Source: Candidatus Eiseniibacteriota bacterium
GTDB lineage: Bacteria; Orphanbacterota; Orphanbacteria; Orphanbacterales; Orphanbacteraceae
Reading direction: 5' to 3'
Assembly (NCBI GenBank): GCA_024276995.1
Contig: JAJRWB010000044.1
Location: 79,000-142,999, forward strand
DNA length: 64,000 nucleotides
Part shown: positions 9,122 to 17,050 of the stretch, piece after piece
Layout: each line of letters begins with the position of its first letter
Position numbering within the stretch: the first letter of the stretch is position 1
The notes under the pieces: model-generated
What the model was told of the DNA's origin: nothing
The model's database searches: none
What the model saw: only the letters and a program-made list of their open reading frames with translations
Translations under genes and position numbers: made by a program

Positions 9122-9898
9122 ATGAACGACCGAGGCGATCGGAATATCATCGTGATCGACGAGGAGAAGTGCGACGGATGTGGCGTATGCGTACCTTCCT
9201 GCGCGGAAGGGGCGATCGCCGTCGTCGGTGGGAAAGCCCGCCTGGTTCGCGACAGCTACTGCGACGGCCTCGGGGCGTGCATCGCCGATTGCCCGCAAGG
9301 AGCGCTTACCGTGGAGCGACGCGACGCGGAGCCGTTCGATGCCGCCGCGGTGGCGCTCCACCTCGCCGAAGAGGCGACCCGGAAGGACCGCGACGACCCG
9401 GCCGGCCCCTTCTTCCCGTCGTGCCCCGGGTCGAAGCCGAGGGCGTGGGTCGACGAATTCCCCCGTCCCGCCGCCGAGAAAGCCGTCTTGCCGTCCGAGC
9501 TGCGACAGTGGCCGGTGCAGCTTCACCTCGTCCCCCCCGACGCCCCCTGGCTCGACGGTGCCGACCTTCTCCTCGTGGCCGATTGCGTTCCGGTGACGCT
9601 CTCCTCGTTTCACCGAGACTATCTTCGCGGGAAGCGGATCGTCATCGCCTGCCCGAAACTCGACGGCCGCCAGGAGCGATACATCGAGAAGCTCGCCGCC
9701 ATGATGGACGGCTCCGGCGTGCGAAGCCTCACGGTGATGATCATGGAAGTGCCGTGCTGCTCCGGCCTCTTTCGGATCGCCGAGGCGGCGGCGGAGAAGG
9801 CGACCACCGCGGTCCGGCCCGCTCTGGAGGTGGTCGGAATCGACGGCGCCGTAGCGGTGCACGGGAGAGAGATCCCCGGCGCATCCGCCGGTCAGTGA
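9122..9898 (+). CDS. ferredoxin-like iron-sulfur protein with incomplete second cluster motif
   Basis: A 258-residue cytoplasmic protein. The N-terminus has two cluster motifs. The first, CDGCGVCVPSC, is complete (Cys17, 20, 23, 27). The second, CDGLGACIADC, has Leu50 where a cysteine is expected (Cys47, 53, 57). This YCDGLGAC form recurs in a family of anaerobe-type ferredoxins. The C-terminal 190 residues contain further cysteines (PSCPG, VADCVP, ACPKLDG, PCCSG) and could bind another cofactor or a partner. The start is fixed by AAAGGAGGT just before ATG 9122; an upstream in-frame extension lacks this. The electron partner is unknown. The 3' end overlaps the convergent sulfatase-like gene by 7 bases. 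Confidence 0.85.
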   Translation: MNDRGDRNIIVIDEEKCDGCGVCVPSCAEGAIAVVGGKARLVRDSYCDGLGACIADCPQGALTVERRDAEPFDAAAVALHLAEEATRKDRDDPAGPFFPSCPGSKPRAWVDEFPRPAAEKAVLPSELRQWPVQLHLVPPDAPWLDGADLLLVADCVPVTLSSFHRDYLRGKRIVIACPKLDGRQERYIEKLAAMMDGSGVRSLTVMIMEVPCCSGLFRIAEAAAEKATTAVRPALEVVGIDGAVAVHGREIPGASAGQ

Positions 9899-11298
9899 AT
9901 GTAGCCGAGTGCCTTCAGCTCATTCATGTCGGTGCGCGACAGCGTGTCCTGCCCCGTCCGCCCCGGCCGGGAAGGGTACTCCTCCTCATGGCGGCGGAGG
10001 TCGTCCGCGAGCCGGGCGATCACGGCTTCGTTCCGCCCGCCGGCGCTCACATCCTCTTCCTCCGCCGGGTCGGCGACGAGATCGTACAGCTCGAACCGGT
10101 CTTGGCCGCCGCCGGGAATCCGGATCAGTTTCCACCGCCCCTTTCGGACCGCGCGCCACCGATCCTCGAACCGTTTCACCTGCCTCGGGTTCTGCGAGCG
10201 GGTGAGGCGGAAGTCGCTCTCCGAGAAGACCTCCTCCTTTCCGGCGAGATCGTCCACCCCCTTCCCGCCGATCGGCGTGCCTGCCTCGGCGGCGAGCGCC
10301 GGAAGAAGGTCGTAGAGGCGCGTCCACCCTTCGCGCACCACTCCCGCCCGCCGGGCGCGCCCACCCGCCGGGAAACGGACGATGAGGGGAACGCGCAGCG
10401 TCACGTCGTAGAGATACTCGCCGTGGCCGTAGTAGTAGTCGTTCTCCCCCAAGCTCTCGCCGTGGTCGGAGGTGAACGCCACGAGGGTATTCGAGTCGAG
10501 GTCGCCGCGGCGGATCGCATCGAGGAGCCTCCCGATTTCGTGATCGGCGAAGGCGATCTCTCCCGAGTAGAGCGCCTCCGCGGCGGCGCGCTTCTCGTCG
10601 CTCATCCGGTTCCGGAAGAGGATCTCCCCCTTCGTCATTTTCCCCCGGGCATACGCCCGGAAGGGATCGACCGCCTCCCGGCGCGGCCGGCCGAGAAAGC
10701 GATCGGCGTGCGGATCGGGAGGATCGTATGTCCAGTGAGGGTCGATGTAGTGGACCCAGAAGAAGAACGGACCCTCCCCCCCACCGGCGATCGAGTCGAG
10801 CTGCGCGATTGCCCGATCGGTGACCGTTCGCGCATCGCTTTTCATCCCCTCGTTGTGGGTGTGGATATACCGGTCGAAACCCTGGTTATATCCTTTCCCG
10901 CTGAGCATGTAGTTGGTCACCACCGCCGCAGTGCGGTAGTGCGCCTTTTTCAGCTTCTCCGCCACGGTGACCACCTTCTCCTCGAGGATCTCGCCGTGGC
11001 CGTGAACGCCGTGTGCCGACGGCGGCAGCCCGGTGAGTAGGGACGCCACCGACTGCGACGTGCGCGGCACCGGGGCGATCGCCCCCGCGAAGAGAATCCC
11101 CTCCCGAGCGAGGCGGTCGATGTTCGGCGTGAGCGCGAGATCCGAGCCGTAGCAGCCGAGACGATCGGCTCGGAGGGTGTCGACGGTGATCAGGACGATG
11201 TTGAGTCGCCGAACGCCGGAGCGGGAGCAGCCCGACGGCGCAAGAAAGACGACCGCGGCGGCGACGAGGAGGAGGAGGCTCTTCCGCCGGAGATTCAC
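9892..11298 (-). CDS. sulfatase/alkaline-phosphatase-fold lipoprotein
   Basis: A 468-residue lipoprotein with lipobox LAPSGC (Cys24). It shows the sulfatase-superfamily metal motif ITVDTLRADRLG and the later TSDHGESLGE. At the position where sulfatases carry Cys or Ser (CxPxR before LLTG) this protein has Thr80 in PVPRTSQSVASLLTG, so formylglycine formation is not possible. A Thr nucleophile is typical of the phosphotransferase and phosphodiesterase branches, so it may act on phosphoesters at the cell envelope. The GTG start overlaps the stop of def by GTGA. Confidence 0.85.
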   Translation of the reverse strand: MNLRRKSLLLLVAAAVVFLAPSGCSRSGVRRLNIVLITVDTLRADRLGCYGSDLALTPNIDRLAREGILFAGAIAPVPRTSQSVASLLTGLPPSAHGVHGHGEILEEKVVTVAEKLKKAHYRTAAVVTNYMLSGKGYNQGFDRYIHTHNEGMKSDARTVTDRAIAQLDSIAGGGEGPFFFWVHYIDPHWTYDPPDPHADRFLGRPRREAVDPFRAYARGKMTKGEILFRNRMSDEKRAAAEALYSGEIAFADHEIGRLLDAIRRGDLDSNTLVAFTSDHGESLGENDYYYGHGEYLYDVTLRVPLIVRFPAGGRARRAGVVREGWTRLYDLLPALAAEAGTPIGGKGVDDLAGKEEVFSESDFRLTRSQNPRQVKRFEDRWRAVRKGRWKLIRIPGGGQDRFELYDLVADPAEEEDVSAGGRNEAVIARLADDLRRHEEEYPSRPGRTGQDTLSRTDMNELKALGYIH

Positions 11299-11807
11299 GA
11301 GCGCATCGCTTTTTGCTGGATGGCGCGCAACTTCTTCTTCAGCAGGTTCCTCCTCGCCGCGCCGATCCTATCGACGAAGAGGATTCCGTCGAGGTGATCG
11401 ATTTCGTGCTGGAGCACCCGACCGAGCAGTCCGTCCACTTCCTCCTCGACGGTTTCCCCGTCCAGAGTGGTGTACGTAAGCCGGATCGCCTCCGGTCGCT
11501 CCACGTCGGCGCGGATCTCCGGAATGGAAAGACACCCTTCTTCATAAAGAACCTTCGTCTTGGAGAAATCGACGATCTCCGGATTGATGTACGCCCTTCC
11601 CTCGTCCCCTTCGAACACCGAACCGTCCACGACGAGGAGCCGGAGATTCATCCCCACCTGGGGCGCCGCAAGGCCGATCCCCTCCTCCTCGACCATGGTG
11701 TCGAACATCTTCGCCGCCAGGGCACGGATCTCATCGTCGATTTTCTCAACCTCCCGCGCCGTCTCCCGGAGCACCGGGTCGCCGAAGAGTCTCACCTCCA
11801 GAGTCAT
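11295..11807 (-). CDS. def: peptide deformylase
   Basis: A 170-residue enzyme of normal length that removes the formyl group from nascent proteins. All three motifs are intact: GIGLAAPQVG (43-52), EGCLSIP with the metal-ligand Cys92, and QHEIDHLDG with His134, Glu135 and His138. It lies 15 bases after queG and is coupled by GTGA to the sulfatase-fold gene downstream. The usual partner fmt is not adjacent. Confidence 0.97.
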   Translation of the reverse strand: MTLEVRLFGDPVLRETAREVEKIDDEIRALAAKMFDTMVEEEGIGLAAPQVGMNLRLLVVDGSVFEGDEGRAYINPEIVDFSKTKVLYEEGCLSIPEIRADVERPEAIRLTYTTLDGETVEEEVDGLLGRVLQHEIDHLDGILFVDRIGAARRNLLKKKLRAIQQKAMRS

Positions 11808-11822
11808 ATCGAACTCAACCTC

Positions 11823-12767
11823 TCACTCCATTCGTTTCCCGTATGAAATCGCCCGCTTCACGGCGCGCCGGAATCTCTCCCATCCCGCGCGGCGCACCGG
11901 CGTCCCGCGGAAGAAGAGATCGAACGCTTCCCGGTCGAAGCGCACCGCCCGGTTCAGCGTGAGACGCCTCGTCCCTTCGGCGGGAAGGAACCGCTTCTCC
12001 CGGCAGGGCGAGGAAAAGCGGTTCCACGGGCAGACCTCCTGGCAGATGTCGCAGCCGAAGATCCAGTCACCCGACTTCTCGTCCAGATGGTGATCCACTT
12101 CGCCCGCATGTTCAATGGTAAGATAAGAGATGCACCGTCTCGAGTCGACCCTGTAAGGTTCGACGATCGCGCCGGTGGGGCAGGCGTCGATGCAGCGCCG
12201 GCACGTGCCGCACCGGTCGGCGGCGGGGAGGTCGGCGGGAAGCTCCCTGTCGATCACGAGCCCGCCGAGGAAGAACCACGAGCCTTTCTTCGGCACGATC
12301 ACGTTCGAGTGCTTTCCCCGCCAGCCGAGCCCGGCGCGCTCGGCGTACGCCTTCTCGAGGATCGGCGCGGAATCGACGAACCATCTTCCCCGCACGCCGG
12401 GGAGAAGGCGTTCGATGGCGGGCATCGCCTTCCGCCAGAAGCGCCGGATCACCTTGTGGTAGTCCCGCCCCACGGCGTACCGGGAGATCCGCCCCCCCCC
12501 GGGAAGGGGACTCCATGCCGGGTCGTGATAGTTCACGGCGCCGATGATGACGGTTTCCGCCCCGGGAAGGAGCGTCGAGGCGTCGCTCCGCCCCCCGCTC
12601 GACCGGCCGATCCATTCCATGGTGCCGTGCATCCCCTCGTCGAGCCACTTCGTGAACCGCTCCCCCTCCACGGCGGGAAGGAGGGCCGGCGCGAATCCGA
12701 GCACGTCGAACCCCGCCTCGATCGCCTCGGTGCGGATCGCCTCTTTCGCCTCCTCCCCCCTCCTCAC
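11823..12767 (-). CDS. queG: epoxyqueuosine reductase
   Basis: QueG carries out the last step of queuosine formation in tRNA, reducing epoxyqueuosine with cobalamin and two [4Fe-4S] clusters. The motifs CGTCRRCIDACPTGAI and CDICQEVCPW supply the eight cluster cysteines. The N-terminal cobalamin-binding part (VLGFAPA, then GRDYHKV) is present. I start at the GTG at 12767, which overlaps the methyltransferase stop as GTGA. The frame extends to a TTG at 12803, which would overlap by 40 bases. The resulting 314 residues fit the shorter members of the family. Confidence 0.93.
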   Translation of the reverse strand: MRRGEEAKEAIRTEAIEAGFDVLGFAPALLPAVEGERFTKWLDEGMHGTMEWIGRSSGGRSDASTLLPGAETVIIGAVNYHDPAWSPLPGGGRISRYAVGRDYHKVIRRFWRKAMPAIERLLPGVRGRWFVDSAPILEKAYAERAGLGWRGKHSNVIVPKKGSWFFLGGLVIDRELPADLPAADRCGTCRRCIDACPTGAIVEPYRVDSRRCISYLTIEHAGEVDHHLDEKSGDWIFGCDICQEVCPWNRFSSPCREKRFLPAEGTRRLTLNRAVRFDREAFDLFFRGTPVRRAGWERFRRAVKRAISYGKRME

Positions 12768-13543
12768 GGCGCCGTCATCCCCTTTCGCGCCCGAGCGGTC
12801 CAAAGCGTCTTCGCCGTGAGATCGAAGTCTTCCTCGTCGGGAAACGGGTCGATCTCCTCCATTGCGATGTGGTCGAAGCCGGCGTCGCGAAGGAGACTCT
12901 CGACGAGAGGCGGGCTGTGGAACCTCTGGCGATGAACCGAGCGGTACGTCACCTTCTCTTCTCCCTCCTCCGTTTCGATATCCACCTCCGCTTCACCCAT
13001 CGACCGTTCCACGTCGAAGCGACTCCGTATGGTCACCATGCCGGCGCGGCACTTCGCACGGTACGGCTCGGGCGCGTTCCACACCTGTTCATACGCGGCG
13101 AGATTGTTCATGTCGAACAGGAATTCGCCCCCCGGGCGAAGGAGACGGCGCACTTCGCAGAAAGCGCGGCGCAGCTCCTCCTCGCCGAGGAGATAGTTCA
13201 GGCTGTCGTAGAAGCAAAGCGCCACGTCGAAGTCGGCGCGGAAGGGGAGCGCCCTGAAATCGCCCGCCGCGAGAAAGAACGGTCCCTCCTTCCGGTGCGC
13301 CTCGGCGAGCATGCCGAAGGAACGGTCGACGCCGATCACGGTTCTCCCGGCGGCGGCGATCCGCGCCAGGAGCGATCCGGTGCCGCACGCCAGCTCCAGC
13401 ACGCGCCGCGCGCCGCACCGCTCGAGGCGCCCCTCCACGCGGGAAGCGAGGAAAAGGGAGAACCGGTCGAAGCGCCCGTCGTCGTAAAGAGGGGCGAAGT
13501 GGTCGTACGAACCGGGGGGAAGAAGGACGACGCGGCCGCTCAC
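12764..13543 (-). CDS. SAM-dependent class I methyltransferase
   Basis: A 259-residue Rossmann-fold methyltransferase. Motif I is VLELACGTGS near residue 50, motif II ends in VIGVDRS, and the motif IV region is FDVALCFYDSLNYLL. The substrate cannot be read from sequence. It is joined by GTGA overlaps to dnaE upstream and queG downstream. The GTG start at 13543 is chosen from that overlap. Confidence 0.88.
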   Translation of the reverse strand: MSGRVVLLPPGSYDHFAPLYDDGRFDRFSLFLASRVEGRLERCGARRVLELACGTGSLLARIAAAGRTVIGVDRSFGMLAEAHRKEGPFFLAAGDFRALPFRADFDVALCFYDSLNYLLGEEELRRAFCEVRRLLRPGGEFLFDMNNLAAYEQVWNAPEPYRAKCRAGMVTIRSRFDVERSMGEAEVDIETEEGEEKVTYRSVHRQRFHSPPLVESLLRDAGFDHIAMEEIDPFPDEEDFDLTAKTLWTARARKGMTAP

Positions 13544-16500
13544 GACGCGGCATCGCCCACGAGGTGGACATGTTCTTCGCCGACGGCGTCGCGGAGCGCT
13601 TCGATCAGTTCCTCCCCCGGCTCGACACGGAACCGGCGGGAACGCACCTCGACCCCCTTTCCCGCACCGGTGTTCACCAGAAGCTGCACCGGGCAGATGC
13701 CGGGGTGGTTCTCGAGGATCTCCCGGATCGAGTCGAGCGTCTCCTCGGTGAACGAATCGACGGGCGCCGAAATGCGGATCAGTTTGGTGAAACGCGCCTT
13801 GCAGTCCGCGAGAAAGATCATTTCGTCCGCCACGATTTTCGGGTGTTCCTCGTCTCTCAAGGAGACCTTGCCGCGTACAAGGAGAGGTTCGTCCGATTCG
13901 AGGTACGATTTCACGTCAGGCCAGGTGCGCGAGAAGACGATCACCTCCACCGACCCGGTGAAATCGGCCACCGTGACGAATGCCATCGTCTCCCCCTTCT
14001 TATCGAGGATCGTCCTTTTCGCCGATACGATTCCGGCGAGAGCGACCGGTTCGCCGTGCTCCAGGCGGACGATCGTCTCGGTGGTGGCGTTGGCGAAACG
14101 GAGTTCGTCCGGGTAGTCGGCGAGGGGGTGACCGCTCAGGTAGAACCCGAGCACCGATTTCTCCCGCTCGAGCGTCTCCCGCCGGTTCCACGCCACCACC
14201 TTCGGCAAGGGAGGCTCCGGAAGGGCGACCCCCTCGTCGGCGGCGCCGTCGAAGAGCATCGTCTGACCGCGGTTCTTGTCGTGCTGGATCCGGTTCGCCC
14301 TCTCGAGCGCCGACTCGGCCGCCAGAAGAAGCGACGCGCGGTTCGGTTCGATCGCGTCGAACGCTCCCGCCTGGATGAGCGACTCGAGCACCCTCTTGTT
14401 CACCAGACGAAGATCGAGCCCCTCGCAGAAATCGAAGAGACTCTCGAAGCAGCCGCATTCCGCGCGCGAGGCGAGTATCGATTCGATGGCATGGCGCCCG
14501 ACGTTCTTCACCGCGCCGAGGCCGAACCGGATCGCTTCACCCTCGCAACGGAACTCGACGTGCGAAGCGTTCACGTCGGGAGGGAGCACAGGGATCTTCA
14601 TCTCCCTGCACTCGGCGATCAGCACGACGATCCTGTCGATATCCCCCATTTCGCTCGTCATGGTGGCGGCGAGAAACTCCCTCGGGTAGTGGGTCTTCAG
14701 GTACGCCGTCCTGTAGGAGAGGAGGCCGTACGCCGTGGAGTGGGACTTGTTGAATCCATAGCCGGCGAAGAACGCCATCAGATCGAAGATCCGCGTCGCC
14801 ACCTTCCTCTTGTAGCCCGCCGCCACGGCGCGCTCGGTGAAGAGCGTCCGATTCCGCGCCATCTCTTCCTCGTCCTTCTTCCCCATCGCCCTGCGGAGGA
14901 TGTCCGCTTCCCCGAGAGAGTAGCCCGCCATCACGTTGGCGATCTGCATCACCTGTTCCTGGTAGAGGATCACGCCGTACGTATCCTTCAGGATCGGCTC
15001 GAGACACGGGTCGAGGTACTCGATCTTCTTGCGCCCGTGCTTCCTGTCGATGAAGTCGTCGACCATGCCGCTGCCGAGCGGTCCGGGGCGGAAGAGGGCG
15101 TTCACGGCGATCAGGTCCTCGAAGAGAGTCGGCTTCAGCCGCACGAGAAGATCGCGCATACCCGACGACTCGAACTGGAAGACCCCCACCGTCCGGCCGG
15201 CCGAGAGGAACTCGTACGTCTCGGCGTCGTCGAGGGGGATCGCATCGAAGTCGATCTCCACGCCCCGCTCTTCGCGGATCATCTCGACGGCGTCGTGGAT
15301 CACCGTGAGCGTCCGCAACCCGAGGAAATCCATCTTGAGCAGACCGACCTTCTCGCACGCCTTCATGTCCCACTGGGTGGTGATGTCGCCCGAACCGGAC
15401 CGGTAGAGGGGGACATAATCGGTGAGATCCCCCGGCGCGATGAGCACCGCCGCCGCGTGGGTCGAGGCGTGGCGCGAGTTCCCCTCGAGGTTGCGCGCGT
15501 GGGTGAGAAGCTTGTCGTACGCCTCGCTCTCGCCGCGCAGCGCTTTCAGCTCGCCGACCGTTTCCTCCGCCCTTTCGAGGGTCATGCCGAGTTCGGCGGG
15601 AACCATTTTGGCGATCCGGTCGACCTCGCCGTAGGGGATCTTGAGCACCCGCCCGACGTCGCTGATCGCCGCACGCGCCGCCATGGTGCCGAAAGTGATG
15701 ATCTGCGACACGTTCTTCGCGCCGTACTTCTCAGCCACATAGTCGATCACTTCCCCCCGTCGCTCGTAGCAGAAATCGATGTCGATATCGGGAAAGCTGA
15801 CACGCTCCGGATTGAGGAACCGCTCGAAGAGAAGGGAAAAACGGATCGGGTCGACATCGGTGATCCCGAGAAGATAGGCGACGATACTCCCCGCCGCCGA
15901 TCCCCGCCCGGGCCCGACCGGGATCCCCCTCCGGCGCGCCGCCTCGATGAAGTCGCGCACGATGAGGAAGTAGCCGGCATAACCGACCCGGGAGATCACG
16001 TCGAGTTCATACCGGAGCCGCTCGTCGATCTCGTCCGATGCCGACGGGTAGCGGTGGGGGAGTTTTTCCCTGCACAGGTGCTCGAGGTACCGATCGAGGG
16101 AATCGAACCCTTCCGGCACCGGCACGTCGGGAAGAAGGAGGTTCGACATGTCGATCTCGAGATCGACCATCTCCGCGATGCGAAGGGTGTTGTCGAGCGC
16201 TTCCGGAATCCACGAGAAAAGCTCCGCCATCTCTTCGGGTGAGGCGAAGTGGTTCCGGTTCGTGTTGTAGCGCATCCGGTTCGGATCGTCGAGATCCTTC
16301 CCCGTGCCGAGACACAGGAGCACGTCGTGCGATTCGGCGTGCGCGGGGGTCAGGTAGTGGCAGTCGTTGGTGCCCACCACGGGGAGGCCGAGCCGCGACG
16401 CGAGGGCGGGCAGTTCCCTGCAGATCATCTCGTCGCCGTCGATTCCATGGTTTTGCACTTCGAGATAAAGATGGTCATTGCCGAAGATCTCCGCCAGCGT

Positions 16501-16995
16501 CCCCGCCCGTTCCTTCGCCGCCTCCTCGTCGCCCGAGAGGATCGCCTTCGCCACAGGACCTTGCATGCAGGCGGTGGTGCAGATCAGCCCCTCGCTCCGC
16601 TCGGCGAGCAGCTCGAGGTCGATTCGCGGCTTGTAGTAGAACCCCTCGAGAAACGCGGCGGACGAGAGCTTCAACAGGTTCCGATAGCCCGTTTCATTCT
16701 TCGCCAGGAGGACGAGGTGGTAGCGCCGCTCCCCCCCTCGCCGTCCGCTCTTCTTTTCGAAACGGCTACCGAGGGTGAGATACATCTCCGAGCCGAGGAT
16801 CGGCTTGATGCCGGCCTTCCGGCACTCCTGATAGAACTTGATCGCCCCGAAGAGGTTGCCGTGGTCGGTGAGCGCCAGCGCGCCCATGCCGTATCTCTTC
16901 GCCGCCGCCACCATGTCGCCGATCTTCTGCGCGCCGTCGAGGAGGCTGTAGTCGCTATGGTTGTGCAGATGCACGAACGGGGCGTGCCGAGCCAT
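13540..16995 (-). CDS. dnaE: DNA polymerase III alpha subunit
   Basis: A 1151-residue replicative polymerase, DnaE1 length. The PHP domain is at the N-terminus (HLHNHSDYSLLDGA, LTDHGNLFGA). The palm has GPGRGSAAGS and the catalytic aspartates in PDIDIDF near residue 403. The finger, HhH, OB-fold (LAGIVSAKRTILDKKG) and C-terminal tau-binding regions follow in order. I see no intein or frame break. It starts 55 bases after the M23 gene on the same strand and is coupled to a methyltransferase by GTGA. Confidence 0.98.
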   Translation of the reverse strand: MARHAPFVHLHNHSDYSLLDGAQKIGDMVAAAKRYGMGALALTDHGNLFGAIKFYQECRKAGIKPILGSEMYLTLGSRFEKKSGRRGGERRYHLVLLAKNETGYRNLLKLSSAAFLEGFYYKPRIDLELLAERSEGLICTTACMQGPVAKAILSGDEEAAKERAGTLAEIFGNDHLYLEVQNHGIDGDEMICRELPALASRLGLPVVGTNDCHYLTPAHAESHDVLLCLGTGKDLDDPNRMRYNTNRNHFASPEEMAELFSWIPEALDNTLRIAEMVDLEIDMSNLLLPDVPVPEGFDSLDRYLEHLCREKLPHRYPSASDEIDERLRYELDVISRVGYAGYFLIVRDFIEAARRRGIPVGPGRGSAAGSIVAYLLGITDVDPIRFSLLFERFLNPERVSFPDIDIDFCYERRGEVIDYVAEKYGAKNVSQIITFGTMAARAAISDVGRVLKIPYGEVDRIAKMVPAELGMTLERAEETVGELKALRGESEAYDKLLTHARNLEGNSRHASTHAAAVLIAPGDLTDYVPLYRSGSGDITTQWDMKACEKVGLLKMDFLGLRTLTVIHDAVEMIREERGVEIDFDAIPLDDAETYEFLSAGRTVGVFQFESSGMRDLLVRLKPTLFEDLIAVNALFRPGPLGSGMVDDFIDRKHGRKKIEYLDPCLEPILKDTYGVILYQEQVMQIANVMAGYSLGEADILRRAMGKKDEEEMARNRTLFTERAVAAGYKRKVATRIFDLMAFFAGYGFNKSHSTAYGLLSYRTAYLKTHYPREFLAATMTSEMGDIDRIVVLIAECREMKIPVLPPDVNASHVEFRCEGEAIRFGLGAVKNVGRHAIESILASRAECGCFESLFDFCEGLDLRLVNKRVLESLIQAGAFDAIEPNRASLLLAAESALERANRIQHDKNRGQTMLFDGAADEGVALPEPPLPKVVAWNRRETLEREKSVLGFYLSGHPLADYPDELRFANATTETIVRLEHGEPVALAGIVSAKRTILDKKGETMAFVTVADFTGSVEVIVFSRTWPDVKSYLESDEPLLVRGKVSLRDEEHPKIVADEMIFLADCKARFTKLIRISAPVDSFTEETLDSIREILENHPGICPVQLLVNTGAGKGVEVRSRRFRVEPGEELIEALRDAVGEEHVHLVGDAAS

Positions 16996-17050
16996 CCGGT
17001 CCCGTCTCCCTTCGCCATGATTCGAGTTCTGTTGCCGGTCTCGGCTCGGG

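Noticed and set aside
13540-16995. Intein or split in dnaE
   Set aside because: Length (1151 residues) and motif order are normal, with no splicing-domain motifs.
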